The translations under genes were made by a program, and so were the position numbers. From Archivesica marissinica (taxonomy: Eukaryota; Mollusca; Bivalvia; Venerida; Vesicomyidae), in NCBI GenBank assembly GCA_014843695.1, contig CM026390.1:60354598-60418597 (forward strand): 64,000 nt of DNA, in the 5' to 3' direction. Each line of letters starts with the position of its first letter. Within the stretch, counting starts at the first letter, position 1. Below the pieces are notes generated by a model. The model was given only the letters and a program-made list of their open reading frames with translations. It did not search any database and was not told the DNA's origin. This document shows positions 21,408 through 33,214 of this stretch, piece after piece.

Positions 21408-21665
21408 TGTCCGCCTCCGTGGTTGAGTGGTTAAGGTCGCTGACTTGTATACCACTGTAACCTAGCATCACTGATGTGACGGGTTCGAGCCCCGCTCAGG
21501 CCGTGTCTCATTTATATGAAAAAGTTGGCAGTTTCTTACAGAGGTTGGTGCACCCAAGTACTGGTTACCCGCTGGAGTCTGCCCAGGAAAGGTGTTGTTA
21601 AGTAAACTGCCCGCCGGCGATATAGCCCGAAATGGTGCTGATGCAGGCGTAAAACCCGAAATATA
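21408..21665 (+). mobile_element. SINE family 2 copy
   Basis: Head GGTTGAGTGGTTAAGGTCGC then GACTTGTATACCACT, B box GGGTTCGAGCCCCG, middle GGTTGGTGCACCCAAGTAC and GGAAAGGTGTTGTTAAGTAA. It continues into a different 3' part from the copy at 18706 (GGCGATATAGCCCGAAATGG, GATGCAGGCGTAAAACCC). Two tail types therefore exist on the same head. Confidence 0.88.
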
Positions 21666-22261
21666 ACATAACAATATTCACTTAATTAGAAACATCGCAC
21701 TTGAGCGCAAACGTGTCAGCATACCGGTTACCAGTCGGTCAGTAAAAATAAATGGGAACAATGTACAATGTAGCATGCACTTATTTATATCAGTTTTCGG
21801 GTATGCAGATGTCCATTGGTATTGTTTTATGTTCATTGTATTATATATACATTTCATTTTCATGTATACTGTTAATCCATTATTTATTTCTGAATGCCGT
21901 AATTGTCATAATATGCAAAATAAAGTTCTGCAAATGTACTATGTATGTATTATTTCTACTCGGCTTCATATACAGTTGCTATGGTTATTGATTGCTGTCT
22001 TTAATCATGACCTTGACGAGCCATGCGATAGTTAGAGTGTACCGGGATCGTACCTTTACGACATGGGCTACGGGGAATTTAACGGACAGGACGTACTATT
22101 AAGTTAGACATGCTTTGCAGCCTTAGCATAGAGTATGATATGCCATTGTTTCACATGGTCATCCATGAATGCTATATTAGTCCCATACCACCCGAAGAAC
22201 GACATCGGAAATTGTAGATTTGTTCGATTTCCTTCAGTTTGTCCGTGACGCCTTCCGTTGC
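21666..22261. other. no supportable gene
   Basis: AT-rich intergenic sequence with no second copy in the window and no convincing coding segment. Confidence 0.5.
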
Positions 22262-22535
22262 GTCTTTCGTCATGCCACCGGTCACGCATTCCACCATGCC
22301 ATCCGGCACGTATTCCACCATGCCATCCGTCACGTATTCCACCATGCCATCCGTCACGTACACCATGCCCTCCGTCACGTATTCTACCATGCTATCCGTC
22401 ACGTATTCCACCATGCCATCCGTCACGTATTCTACCATGCCATCCGTCACGTATTCCACCATGCCATCCGTCACGTATTCTACCATGCCATCCGTCACGT
22501 ATTCCACCATGCCATGCGTCACGTATTCCATCACG
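22262..22535. repeat. 24-bp minisatellite
   Basis: About 11 copies of a 24-bp unit with ACCATGCCATCCGTCACGTA and ATTCC/ATTCT variants; one unit (22357-22377) is shortened to 21 bp. The length of 24 gives 8-residue repeats in several frames (VTDGMVEY on the minus strand). Not a gene. Confidence 0.93.
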
Positions 22536-23169
22536 TTTTTAAACCATATTGTATTGCTTATGTAATACATTCGACAATATAATATTACATACGAGCATGA
22601 ATCAGATGTGAAATAAGTTAACAGATTATAAGGCACATATATACATTTGTGACATTTAGGCATACATGGATTTTAATATAACCTTGAAATACTTTACTAT
22701 AGCACGAGGACGTGTCATCGACTACTTTCAACTTGTATTTCATACATGCATAATGCTTACATAAAACAAACAGAATTATCATTAGCATATGTACATACGT
22801 GTTATATTAAAATCACATAACACACACAACAGCATAATTATAATATTAGCACAGAAGAGTGCAACATACAAAGAAAGGGAAAGCAGTATGCAGAGGAGAG
22901 AGCATCTGGGTGTATCTATAATTCTTGTATGCAATTCTACGTTTACTAATCTGATTTTGGAACTACACTCCCGCCCGGTTAGAACGTTTGATTGACATAT
23001 CCAATCGCTTTTTAATTAGTTAATATTGCACAACTATTGCGCCACATCTGGTATATCAACACTGTTATAATTAATTCATAAGAGAACATATTTCGCACTT
23101 ATTATATTTGAGAAAATATTTAGCAACTTATCAGAGAAACTATTTCATACCTTTATAGGGGGATATAAA
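22536..23169. other. no supportable gene
   Basis: AT-rich intergenic sequence. No recognised repeat. Confidence 0.5.
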
Positions 23170-23463
23170 AAAGCCACCTTAGTGTCATGTAACGCGGGAC
23201 TGGTAATCCAGGATCGCAGGTTCGACCCCCCCCCCCCCCGTCTGACCCTAATAAAATCAAAAGTCTTTCAGATGGGACTTTAAACCGAGGTCTCGTGTCA
23301 GTACTGTACACCGTACACGTAAACGAACCAGAGGAGACTCTGGAATGGGTCTCTATCGGCATCATTGCACTATCCTCCAACAATCTAAAATGACTAATCT
23401 CTTCAGGAGGCGTCTCTCATATGGGCAACCGGTAGTGACGATAAATAAACGTAAAAACACACA
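23170..23463 (+). mobile_element. SINE family 1 copy, with a C-run in the B box
   Basis: Head (GGACTGGTAATCCAGGATCG, GGTTCGACC) followed by a run of C at 23226-23239 where other copies have CCCCC. The middle and the tail (GGCAACCGGTAGTGACGATA) are intact. Confidence 0.88.
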
Positions 23464-23465
23464 AT

Positions 23466-23576
23466 GTAACGTTATTACCACAGGTACAAGACACACTTGT
23501 TTTGCCCTATTGTCATATGGTAAGTAATGCTTACTGTAAACATTACTTACTTTATGACCATAGTGCCTGTGGTAAT
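23466..23576. mobile_element. small foldback element
   Basis: Arms ATTACCACAGG...CCTGTGGTAAT enclose a second nested inverted pair, CTATTGTCATATGGTAAGTA against TACTTACTTTATGACCATAG. About 110 bp, able to fold almost completely. It begins right after the tail of a SINE. No target duplication identified. Confidence 0.65.
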
Positions 23577-24529
23577 ACGAGACAAATTCGATTAAGATGT
23601 TTCTTTTTGTTAATAATATTATATTTGTGCCAATCGGAATCTAAAGCTAAGGTCATTTTCTTTATATTTCTCATTAAATATCGTAATATTTAATCTATTT
23701 CAATGCCATGCGTGAAACATTATTGAGATATTTAGGCAGTCATTTCACCGATGCTTATATCATATACATTACTAACACACGTGTAAGTCGTTGCAAGCAC
23801 AAGCTCATGGATTCCATAGGAAATGAGATATCTATAGGTTGTATATATGTAAATAGGCAGAAGTGCATCCGCGGTCGAATGTAGTCACAATAACTAATAT
23901 AGTTCATTTTTCTTTATGGTAAAAATGCATTTTCATGACAGGCAGTGTATAGTTTCTGTGTTTTTTGAGAACTGATGTGACTTGAGAAGACTTCAGACTA
24001 GTTGATTTGTAGAAAAGAGGTGGTATATGAATGCAGGCCATTGGAAACTGAAGGTTGGTATACTGTATTATTTGGCGGAGGAAAACAGTGTGTAAACACA
24101 GTGACGTTATTCACAGGTGAGCACTGGCTATTTCAAACATTAAATTTGAAATATTCTTGGTGTGTTTCAGGCTGATTTGAATACCTCTTCACAGTGGATG
24201 TGGTATCAGAAGAAATGAACGATTGGAAATATAAATGAACAGACTGTATGTTTTTACTTTTTACTATGTATTTAATAGACAATTTATTTGTTATTTTACA
24301 ACCTTTAGAGCAGATTGTCATGTGACTATCTAAGAATGAGGGACGATGTTCATAATCATGTTTGTTAAAATGATATTTGAATTCTTGCGAAATATTAGAA
24401 GTCAGTTGCATTTACTTATGTACGGGATTTTAGCGAACCTGCGCAAAGCTCATGTGCAATGTGTTTGTCCGTCGGCCATCGTCGTACGTGAACATTTTCA
24501 AACGTCTTCTCCTCAGTAACCATTGAAAA
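23577..24529. other. no supportable gene
   Basis: AT-rich. GTCACAATAACTAATATAGT at about 23884 resembles the inverted-repeat end of the element at 16675, but I find no partner end. Confidence 0.45.
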
Positions 24530-24695
24530 AAACGCTGGACTGGTAATCCAAGGATCGCAGGTTTGATTCCCCGTCTGACCCTAATAAAATTCTCCACTCA
24601 TCTATCCTACAAACATCTAAAATAACTAATCTCTTCAGGAGGCGTCGCTCATATGGGCAACCGGTAACAACGATAAATAAACGTAAAACACACAT
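24530..24695 (+). mobile_element. SINE family 1 copy with internal deletion
   Basis: Head (CGCTGGACTGGTAATCC, GTCTGACCCTAATAAAAT) joined directly to CTCCACTCATCTATCCTAC and the tail GCTCATATGGGCAACCGGTA. About 110 bp of the middle is missing. Confidence 0.87.
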
Positions 24696-25979
24696 TGAAA
24701 ACAAACAAGCGCCATAAAACCCGGATTATTCTGCTTTCAAAATGACACGATTTGGTGAAATAAAGGAAACACATTCATTACGAAGTGAAACACTAACAGA
24801 ATGGGGATTGGGAGGGGATAGAAAGCGATGAAATAACAAAGCTAGTGCGACATTCCATGCTTACAAATTGTTAAAAACGTTTAGACTTTTCTATGAATAT
24901 ATGGACAGCGAAGACTATTAAGTCATTATGTTGAGATGACAAGGACATATCACAAAACAGGATCACATTAGGGGTATTGGACAGATAGATAATAACACAT
25001 TTATGTCATGAGTTTTGGGAACATTCAACACTATTGTTCGTCGGTACTGGGGATGTCATTTGGAACTGTTGCCCGATGCATAGCCTAGCCGAGCGGCTTC
25101 GAGCAGCAGTTCCAAAGTTATCTCTAATATTTCGGAAAAATAGTTTTGACTGTTCCCTAAACACCTATGAAATAATTGTATACTGTTCCACGAATGGCAT
25201 TGATAACGTTGTTATATTACACAGCAAAGTTTCTAAAACGCTTTATTCCGCAACACTATATAACACTTGCAAAGCGAGACATTTTCTAATTTTTATTGAT
25301 GTTCAGCAGTTCTGTACATGCGCAGTCCATGAAACGGAAATGACGAGATCAAAGGCGGTTTCATTGGCTATATTAAGCATGTGATTCGATCATAGTCCAA
25401 GCACGTCATATGACAAGTAAATAGTATGATGAAGAAATTAAAGCACTATAATTGTATGATAGTGTTTCATTGTCAAGCAACGGAATATAACAAGAACATG
25501 TATTGCATATAAATACGATTGAAAACTCATTCTGCATAATATATACACACTCAGATAGTGTATTGAATGAATGTATATAAATTATAAAGTACATAATTTA
25601 GTAATTAAATGCAAAGATGTGGACAATAACACGAAACCCTGTCCAACATAATAGTATATACAACACCCCTTGCTGGAATATTCGCGAATGATATGGGAAC
25701 CAATTATTGTTGCAGAACTTTCAACTATGTAAATAGATTGACCTGACCATTTCTGGGTTCCAGCTCAATACTGTATTTCTATGCCCACACCAGTGAAAGC
25801 TTGGAACTAGTTCCCTGAAAACAATTGGACAATTTTAATACCTAGTGTACGAATACATAGCAGTCATTCTATTCACATAAATTCCCATTTTCCAGAAAAC
25901 TTGAGAAACACAATTGAGACTAGTGAATTGCCAGTTCTGTGCGTTACGCAGTATAGCCCAGAATACTAGTCATTGTTTA
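24696..25979. other. no supportable gene
   Basis: AT-rich. An ORF of 116 codons at 25034-25384 has no recognisable domain, no second copy and no good splice context. Confidence 0.45.
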
Positions 25980-26095
25980 CATGTTTCATTATGCTATTTC
26001 AATGTTTTAATTTGTTGAGGGCCTCATGGTAGATTGACTTAATTGTTCAAATGAGTTCTCTCGTTAAATAAAGTCTTTATTATTATTAGTATTGC
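25980..26095 (+). mobile_element. LINE 3' tail
   Basis: GGCCTCATGGTAGATTGACT, GAGTTCTCTCGTTAAATAAA and GTCTTTATTATTATTA: the usual 3' end of a non-LTR element, with a trinucleotide tail. No coding part remains. A related tail lies in reverse at 34831-34905. Confidence 0.7.
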
Positions 26096-26589
26096 ATGCT
26101 TGAATCTGTCTTTAGTATGGGTGATCTATTAGATGTATGCTTGATATACGGACGATTCATCGCTGCAGAGCCACTTATGACAGTCTCAAGTGCAGAACCA
26201 CGCATCAAAGTATAATAATCATGATATACGAAATAGGTTACATGGTACACACCGTTATGTTGTGACGTCGTCTTGCTAAATAATCAATTTTACGACAGTT
26301 CTTTTGAAGAATACAAATTGACATTGATTGCGCATAACTATTTTATTTATGCATAAATGAACACACAGTTTAAGACAAATACAAAGAAAAGCACATTTAG
26401 TTGCAGTAGGACCGGTGTTAGGGGCTTTTGATTAGTTGGTTGTTATTGTGCGCACCCGGTACACAGTATTCTTAGGATTCTGGATTACTTGTTTTTGGCG
26501 GCGTGTGTCTGTGTGATTCAAAAAGTTGTGGAGGAATTTTGATGAAACGTTGTGTATATATAGAGAGGGTTTGTCCAGTAATAGACGGA

Positions 26590-26848
26590 TATGTAGACCG
26601 GAGGTAACACGCTGGACTGGTAATCCGTCTGACCCTAATAAAATTAACAGTCTTTCAGATGGGACGTTAAACCGAGGTCTCGTGTCGGTGCTTTAACGTG
26701 CACGTAAAAGAACCAGAGGAGATTCTGGAATGGGTCTCTGTCTGTATCATGCACTATCCTCCAAAATCTAAAATAACTAATCTATTCAGGAGGCGTCGCT
26801 CATATGGGCAACCGGTAGCGACGATAAATAAACGTAAAACACACAGTA
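26590..26848 (+). mobile_element. SINE family 1 copy, B box deleted
   Basis: AACACGCTGGACTGGTAATC is followed directly by CGTCTGACCCTAATAAAAT, so the sequence with the B box is missing. Middle and tail are intact (GCAACCGGTAGCGACGATAA). The copy should be dead for Pol III transcription. Confidence 0.88.
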
Positions 26849-26889
26849 GGAAGTGATTCGATTATAGGAGAACTTTCAAGGCATGTGGT

Positions 26890-27380
26890 CGTGGTGGTCA
26901 GCTCAGCGCGGGTGTGTGAATCTCTTCGAGTTATACTCTCTAGATTTTGTTTGAATATTTACATCGCTATTGTATTTCCTTCGATGAACGTGTGTGCCCT
27001 GATTGCATACAACTTCGTATGAGGGTTTCCAACTAATGCTATGCAGCTGACATGCGCACTCGATGTGCATGCGCAATCGCAGTGTTTGGCAACGTTCGTA
27101 GCGTGACAAGCGTGTCTTACAGTATGTACAATGTATGCTGATCCAAGAATGATCTAATTACCAGGTCCCCGCCACACGACAAGTCGCATGTTTGACTAAA
27201 TACCTTTTAATTGGAAAGTGTGATATTTATTTTCTCTGTCTCATTGAAAAGAATAATTAATGTAAATATAAGTAAGGAAGAAGGCATTCACGCTAACTAT
27301 AAGCACGCCTAATGTAGTTCATACCCCGATGGAAACTATTAACCCGCGATTCATTCCTTAAGTGAAGTATATTAAGAATC
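26890..27380 (-). repeat. dispersed repeat W, copy 2 (inverted)
   Basis: The minus strand matches 19370-19740 (ACTTATATTTACATTAATTATT, TGCGACTTGTCGTGTG, GTAATTAGATCATTCTTGG, CATGTCAGCTGCATAGCATT, AATACAATAGCGATG). The segment TAATGTAGTTCATACCCCGA (27311-27360) is in the opposite relative orientation compared with copy 1. Confidence 0.65.
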
Positions 27381-27547
27381 TCCGACATGGTATCCTCGTT
27401 AACACACCTATGCATTACTGATTATGATATTACATGTTAGTGCATCGTAAGCCAATGAGGTTGGCTGTTGCTATATATTGTTTTGTATTGATTGTTTTTC
27501 CATCCCTGACTCTATTTTCCACCTGTTGTTTTCTTTCTGCGAGTTAG

Positions 27548-27779
27548 TTTATACAAATTTATTTTAGCTCGATTGCGAAACAAGTTATTTCAACTTATAT
27601 TAATCACTCTCGAGACATCATTCCTGATGGAATCCATCGCCACGAGGGAGAGAGAAGAAGCAATGTGGAATTTAAATGCCTTGCCTAAGGGCACAATCGT
27701 AACGGCTCCAGCGGGGCTCGAACTCCGGACCTTTCGCACCTGAAGCGAACGCGCATCGACTGCGCTATCACGACTTCCA
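27548..27779 (-). mobile_element. SINE family 3 copy
   Basis: Nearly identical to 17005-17228: head GGAAGTCGTGATAGCGCAGT, B box GAGTTCGAGCCCC, CGTTACGATTGTGCCC, tail GTGATTAATATAAGTTG. Confidence 0.88.
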
Positions 27780-27923
27780 TTGATTGTATGTGCAGGTTGC
27801 ACATTAAAAATAAGCTATCTATTGAAGCAATTACCCTTAAACATGATATATGATTATTCTGTTACTATGATAAAAGGTCTCTCTATCCTGGTACATAAGC
27901 ATGTTTCCTCTACACTACACCGT

Positions 27924-28230
27924 ATGCCCACTTGGACATCCTGTCAGTGGTAATTGACCAACCAAAACATGACCACCGAGTCTCCGTGCTGCAATGAATA
28001 CGGTGTCCGTTTCCCTTGGAATGTAGTGGTTGTGAGTTCGAACCCAGTCAGTACGTAGCACGACCGTCGTTGCACTGCCTCTTCTCTCTCCCTCATGGCG
28101 ATGGATTCCATTAGGATTGACGTAACTATAACTACTAATGCTGTAAGAACTTCTTTCGTAATCGACCTGAAAGAAATGTGTATAAACTAAGAGGTGTAAT
28201 TGTCACCTATAACGGTGTACAAGTGGGCAT
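27924..28230. mobile_element. inverted-repeat element containing a diverged SINE 3-like sequence
   Basis: ATGCCCACTTGGACA (27924) and TGTACAAGTGGGCAT (28216) are inverted copies. Between them is a plus-strand sequence related to SINE family 3 (GAGTTCGAACCCAGTCAG, CATGGCGATGGATTCCAT, AACTTCTTTCGTAATCG). No clear target duplication, so the element borders are uncertain. Confidence 0.5.
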
Positions 28231-28799
28231 AATTACTACTTCTACGACAGTGCGATTGATTAGAGGTAACTTCTTCCTGATACGTGTCAATAGACGCGAA
28301 GTTGTTGTGTTTAGCAAAGGGCCAACCAATGAAATCGATTAATTGGACAGTCAAGTGTTTTGAATGTAAGAATGAATGAACTACTTTATCTATAGAAGGT
28401 GTCCCAATTAGCCATAATGCTAATCATCATTGGGGCTCTCATTGAGGCTCTCTTTGGGGCCCTCTTTGGGGCCCCGAATAACACATGCACACGCATACGC
28501 ACGCGCGCGTACACACATATAGCATATACATACATACAATACACATGCACCAACATGCCACGTAACCGTACATTACTTTATCAATATTATAGTATTAAAT
28601 TGTTCTGAATATGTTTCAACCATATCACCAAGCTGGACGTGAACTAGTTTAGACTTTCGCAAAATCGAAAAAGTTGTGGACCTCCGGTGTATTATTCCAA
28701 ATCATTGACCAGAGTGACATACTTTCTTTAAATAATTCTGTTCTTGGCCTTTGCACGATAACATCTAAATTCCTTTTAGAGCGTATACTAGGAGCCTAG
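28231..28799. other. no gene; short GC-rich tandem patch
   Basis: At 28430-28480 there are four 12-bp near-repeats (TTGGGGCTCTCA, TTGAGGCTCTC, TTGGGGCCCTC, TTGGGGCCCCG), followed by a CA/CG-rich microsatellite (28485-28515). Nothing else is recognised. Confidence 0.6.
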
Positions 28800-28970
28800 T
28801 GTGTTTTGCGTTTATTTATCGTCGCTACCGGTTGCCTATATGAGCGATGACTCCTGATAAGATTAGTCATTTTGAGTTTTGGAGGATAGTGCAATGATAC
28901 AGAATATCCTCTGGTTCTTTTACTGAAATACAGTTAATTATATTAGGATCAGACGGGATATCGAACCTAT
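28800..28970 (-). mobile_element. SINE family 1 copy, shortened
   Basis: Reverse-strand tail and part of the middle (GTCGCTACCGGTTGCC, GATTAGTCATTTTGAGTTTT, GTGCAATGATACAGA), then a deletion to the head region (AGGATCAGACGGGATATCGA). Confidence 0.82.
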
Positions 28971-30514
28971 TATTCCTATTTGCATACATATCTAATATAT
29001 TGGATGATACTAAACTTTTAGATATATTAAACATAAACTTCACAAAGTACAGTATTGAGTTCTACTGTCAACGCTTATATTAAATGGCGTGAAGGTAGGG
29101 CTATGTTCGGTTAGTTGGAGTTTAAGATAATCGTATTCCGATAGAAAAGTACAATTTAGTATTTCCATAAGACATACCGTGAATATACGGAACGGGAGAT
29201 GGACATCCCCGAAACATAGAGATCACCTGTCGCATGTAATTGTATGTTGCTGTAAATTTAAAGCGCAGCGACGGTAGCAACCTCAACAGACTGCCAGTAC
29301 TACACGTTTCTCTGTTACTATTAATATATACTAGTTATCTGTGTACGCAAAGAAGGAATTTACCTGTTAAATCTGTAATCTAACATGACGTAGCGTGTGA
29401 TGCCAAACATGACGTCATTTTTGTAGTTTTGTGACGTCATTTGCGGATTTCTAATAAATAACACCAACTATTTTTGCGCTTTTTAGATATTTTGGTCATG
29501 TTAGAATCGAAATAATATTGTATTTGCGTTATTTATAGTCTAATAAAACAACAGGGCTTGACGTTGTGATCGCCGGAATTAACCACTACGGCCTGCGTTG
29601 TTAATTACTATGCGTCAGAATCATGTATGTGGACAAGGGAGTAAATGTAAAATAAAGTAACAATGTTTGTGTCTGTACGCACTACGATAATATGTTTCCG
29701 TTAATGTGGGCAACATGTTGTTTGTTCATCAATAAACATATACTATACGACTCTAATGATCGATTTTGGCCCAGTATGCAAATAAGTACAACACCCGTTA
29801 TCGGAGGTGGGCTATGCTATGTCCGTATTGTAATTTACGTCAATCTAACCATCTAAACTAACCATTAAATGAGGTATACATCTAACAACCTTTCTAAGCG
29901 ACATCTGGTGTCCGCTGTGAACACTTCTGATCAATATATACTGCAATGTTTCGGAGAGTCGCTGTTGAGTGCAGAGATATTTAATTAAATTGGTGCCAAA
30001 TGCTTATTTAGTGTATTCCATTTCGTTTCAGTTCAGTTCCGCTTTCTACATATAATAGGCAAACGGACCGTTTTAAGACGACAGCAACTGTAGTGTAATT
30101 GACTGCCTGTAAGAGATATATATGCTGACACAGACAAATAGCGATTACTTCGGATAGTCTCATCAGTATTTGGTTCGCGAATCTGAGTATAATTTCCGGA
30201 GATTTGTGGCTTCAACGGAAACGCTATAAATTCTGGTGTGACTATCGACTACTAAGCATGAACCAATAATAACCCATATTATGTAGCGGATCAGTAGTGC
30301 AGTAGATACCACAGTGTACTCGTAATCCAACGATCCTAGGTTCGATACCATGTTATCATATAAGTGTTATGCCATACGAAATTGCTAATATCATAATGCT
30401 TTCATATATATCGTGTCGATGCTACACAGAGGAGGATACTATATTGTGGAATTATCTATGCGACCCTGCTGCAGTGAACACCTTAATTGTCAACAGGTTT
30501 CTCCTTTCCGAAAT
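28971..30514. other. no supportable gene
   Basis: AT-rich intergenic sequence. Two perfect TGACGTCA sites are listed separately. A SINE family 1 head fragment may lie at 30295-30352 (ACTCGTAATCCAACGATCCT then AGGTTCGATACC), with no middle or tail. Confidence 0.45.
29410..29439. promoter_or_regulatory. two TGACGTCA (CRE-type) palindromes 22 bp apart
   Basis: TGACGTCA at 29410-29417 and 29432-29439. The full CRE octamer is known to bind CREB/ATF. No promoter or transcript can be tied to the pair, so a role is conjecture. Confidence 0.25.
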
Positions 30515-30745
30515 GTTGGTCATCCCGCAGCAGCATATAAACGGATCTGACATTTAGACATCTGCTATCGTCTAGGTAGCTCAATGTCAGTTCATACATC
30601 CACCACTTCTGTTAATCCAGGTAGAAGTGCTGGAACGTGTATCGCAAGTTCGACAACCAGACGATCCCATTATCCTACGCTGCTGCTGCGAGATGTGCCC
30701 CGACCACAACGTGCACGCCGTTAGGAGATCAGCCGGGGATGTCCA
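30515..30745 (+). repeat. dispersed repeat X, copy 2
   Basis: TTGGTCATCCCGCAGCAGCA, ACGGATCTGACATTTAGACA, GACAACCAGACGATCCCA, CTACGCTGCTGCTGCGAGAT and GACCACAACGTGCACGCCGT follow the same order as 4690-5125 with a shorter centre. It is on the opposite strand to the copy at 33485-33745. Confidence 0.75.
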
Positions 30746-31062
30746 TGGTTGGGGGCTAAGCAACTTTTATTCAATCTCAAACTCAATATCAAGCAATATG
30801 ACTTGCTTGGCTTCTTACAAATTTCACACTCATCCAATGAAATCAGTTGAGCTTGCGTTTGCGATTTAAGAACAGTTTTATCACCGTCAGCTCTGTCCAG
30901 ATCTTCATCTTCATATTCTTTCTCAATAGGCAGTTGATCTTTGCTTCGAAGCATTTATCAAACCACCGAGAAAGTAACGAACTGACCATTACGGAGAAGT
31001 AATCATATATGCTAAAGAATACATACATTATCAACCCCAATGTAATAATAATCATATAATGT
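30746..31062. other. no gene; possible old MITE remnant
   Basis: TCAATCTCAAACTCAATATC and GAACAGTTTTATCACC resemble the two ends of the MITE at 34176-34318, but the centre is different. Otherwise plain flank of the 36-bp array. Confidence 0.4.
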
Positions 31063-33180
31063 AGGTGTGCGTTTTCTATGTCCTCTAGTATATAATGTAG
31101 ATGTGCGTTTTCTATGTCCTCTAGTATATAATGTAGGTGTGCGTTTTCTATGTCCTCTAGTGTATAATGTAGGTGTGCGTTTTCTATGTCCTCTAGTATA
31201 TAATGTAGGTGTGCGTTTTCTATGTCCTCTAGTATATAATGTAGGTGTGCGTTTTCTATGTCCTCTAGTATATAATGTAGGTGTGCGTTTTCTATGTCCT
31301 CTAGTATATAATGTAGGTGTGCGTTTTCTATGTCCTCTAGTATATAATGTAGGTGTGCGTTTTCTATGTCCTCTAGTATATAATGTAGGTGTGCGTTTTC
31401 TATGTCCTCTAGTATATAATGTAGGTGTGCGTTTACTATGTCCTCTAGTATATAATGTAGGTGTGCGTTTTCTATGTCCTCTAGTATATAATGTAGGTGT
31501 GCGTTTTCTATGTCCTCTAGTATATAATGTAGGTGTGCGTTTTCTATGTCCTCTAGTATATAATGTAGGTGTGCGTTTTCTATGTCCTCTAGTATATAAT
31601 GTAGGTGTGCGTTTTCTATGTCCTCTAGTATATAATGTAGGTGTGCGTTTTCTATGTCCTCTAGTATATAATGTAAATGTGCGTTTTCTATGTCCTCTAG
31701 TATATAATGTAGGTGTGCGTTTTCTATGTCCTCTAGTATATAATGTAGGTGTGCGTTTTCTATGTCCTCTAGTATATAATGTAGGTTTGCGTTTTCTATG
31801 TCCTCTAGTATATAATGTAGGTTGCGTTTTCTATGTCCTCTAGTATATAATGTAGGTGTGCGTTTTCTATGTCCTCTAGTATATAATGTAGGTGTGCGTT
31901 TTCTATGTCCTCTAGTATATAATGTAGGTGTGCGTTTTCTATGTCCTCTAGTATATAATGTAGGTGTGCGTTTTCTATGTCCTCTAGTATATAATGTAGG
32001 TGTGCGTTTTCTATGTCCTCTAGTATATAATGTAGATGTGCGTTTTCTATGTCCTCTAGTATATAATGTAGGTGTGCGTTTTCTATGTCCTCTAGTATAT
32101 AATGTAGATGTGCGTTTTCTATGTCCTCTAGTATATAATGTAGATGTGCGTTTTCTATGTCCTCTAGTAAATAATGTAGATGTGCGTTTTCTATGTCCTC
32201 TAGTATATAATGTAAATGTGCGTTTTCTATGTCCTCTAGTATATAATGTAGGTGTGCGTTTTCTATGTCCTCTAGTATATAATGTAGGTGTGCGTTTTCT
32301 ATGTCCTCTAGTATATAATGTAGGTTTGCGTTTTCTATGTCCTCTAGTATATATTGTAGGTTTGCGTTTTCTATGTCCTCTAGTATATAATGCAGGTTTG
32401 CGTTTTCTATGTCCTCTAGTATATAATGTAGGTTTGCGTTTTCTATGTCCTCTAGTATATAATGTAGGTTTGCGTTTTCTATGTCCTCTAGTATATAATG
32501 CAGATTTGCGTTTTCTATGTCCTCTAGTATATAATGTAGGTTTGCGTTTTCTATGTCCTCTAGTATATAATGCAGGTGTGCGTTTTCTATGTCCTCTAGT
32601 ATATAATGTAGGTTTGCGTTTTCTTTGTCCTCTAGTATATAATGTAGGTTTGCGTTTTCTATGTCCTCTAGTATATAATGTAGGTGTGCGTTTTCTATGT
32701 CCTCTAGTATATAATGTAGGTTTGCGTTTTCTATGTCCTCTAGTATATAATGTAGGTGTGCGTTTTCTATGTCCTCTAGTATATAATGTAGGTGTGCGTT
32801 TTCTATGTCCTCTAGTATATAATGTAGGTGTGCGTTTTCTATGTCCTCTAGTATATAATGTAGGTGTGCGTTTTCTATGTCCTCTAGTATATAATGTAGG
32901 TGTGCGTTTTCTATGTCCTCTAGTATATAATGTAGGTGTGCGTTTTCTATGTCCTCTAGTATATAATGTAGGTGTGCGTTTTCTATGTCCTCTAGTATAT
33001 AATGTAGGTGTGCGTTTTCTATGTCCTCTAGTATATAATGTAGGTGTGCGTTTTCTATGTCCTCTAGTATATAATGTAGGTGTGCGTTTTCTATGTCCTC
33101 TAGTATATAATGTAGGTGTGCATTTTCTATGTCCTCTAGTATATAATGTAGGTGTGAGTTTTCTATGTCCTCTAGTATAC
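31063..33180. repeat. 36-bp minisatellite, about 59 copies
   Basis: Very regular 36-bp unit with landmarks GTGCGTTTTCTATGTCCTCT and AGTATATAATGTAG. Variants at two or three positions define subtypes (GTAGGTGTG, GTAGGTTTG, GTAGATGTG, GTAAATGTG, GCAGGTTTG); the TTTG types cluster at 32310-32720. One unit (31820-31854) is 35 bp. Because 36 is divisible by 3, the array is open on both strands: 781 codons on the minus strand and 258 plus 472 on the plus. The 35-bp unit shifts the minus-strand product from one 12-residue repeat to another without a stop. This shows that openness comes from unit composition and not from selection on a protein. Confidence 0.96.
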
Positions 33181-33214
33181 ATAATCAACCCCCAAAATGT
33201 ATTATTCTCTCTGA

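Noticed and set aside
22172..22663. 163-codon minus ORF and three plus ORFs over the 24-bp array
   Set aside because: Overlapping frames of a minisatellite; no conserved protein features.
24133..25384. Two ORFs of 92 and 116 codons as small genes
   Set aside because: No domain, no splice or promoter context, no second copy; the length is within chance for AT-rich DNA of this size.
31063..33180. CRISPR-like regular array
   Set aside because: The 36-bp unit repeats directly without spacers in a eukaryotic context; it is a minisatellite.
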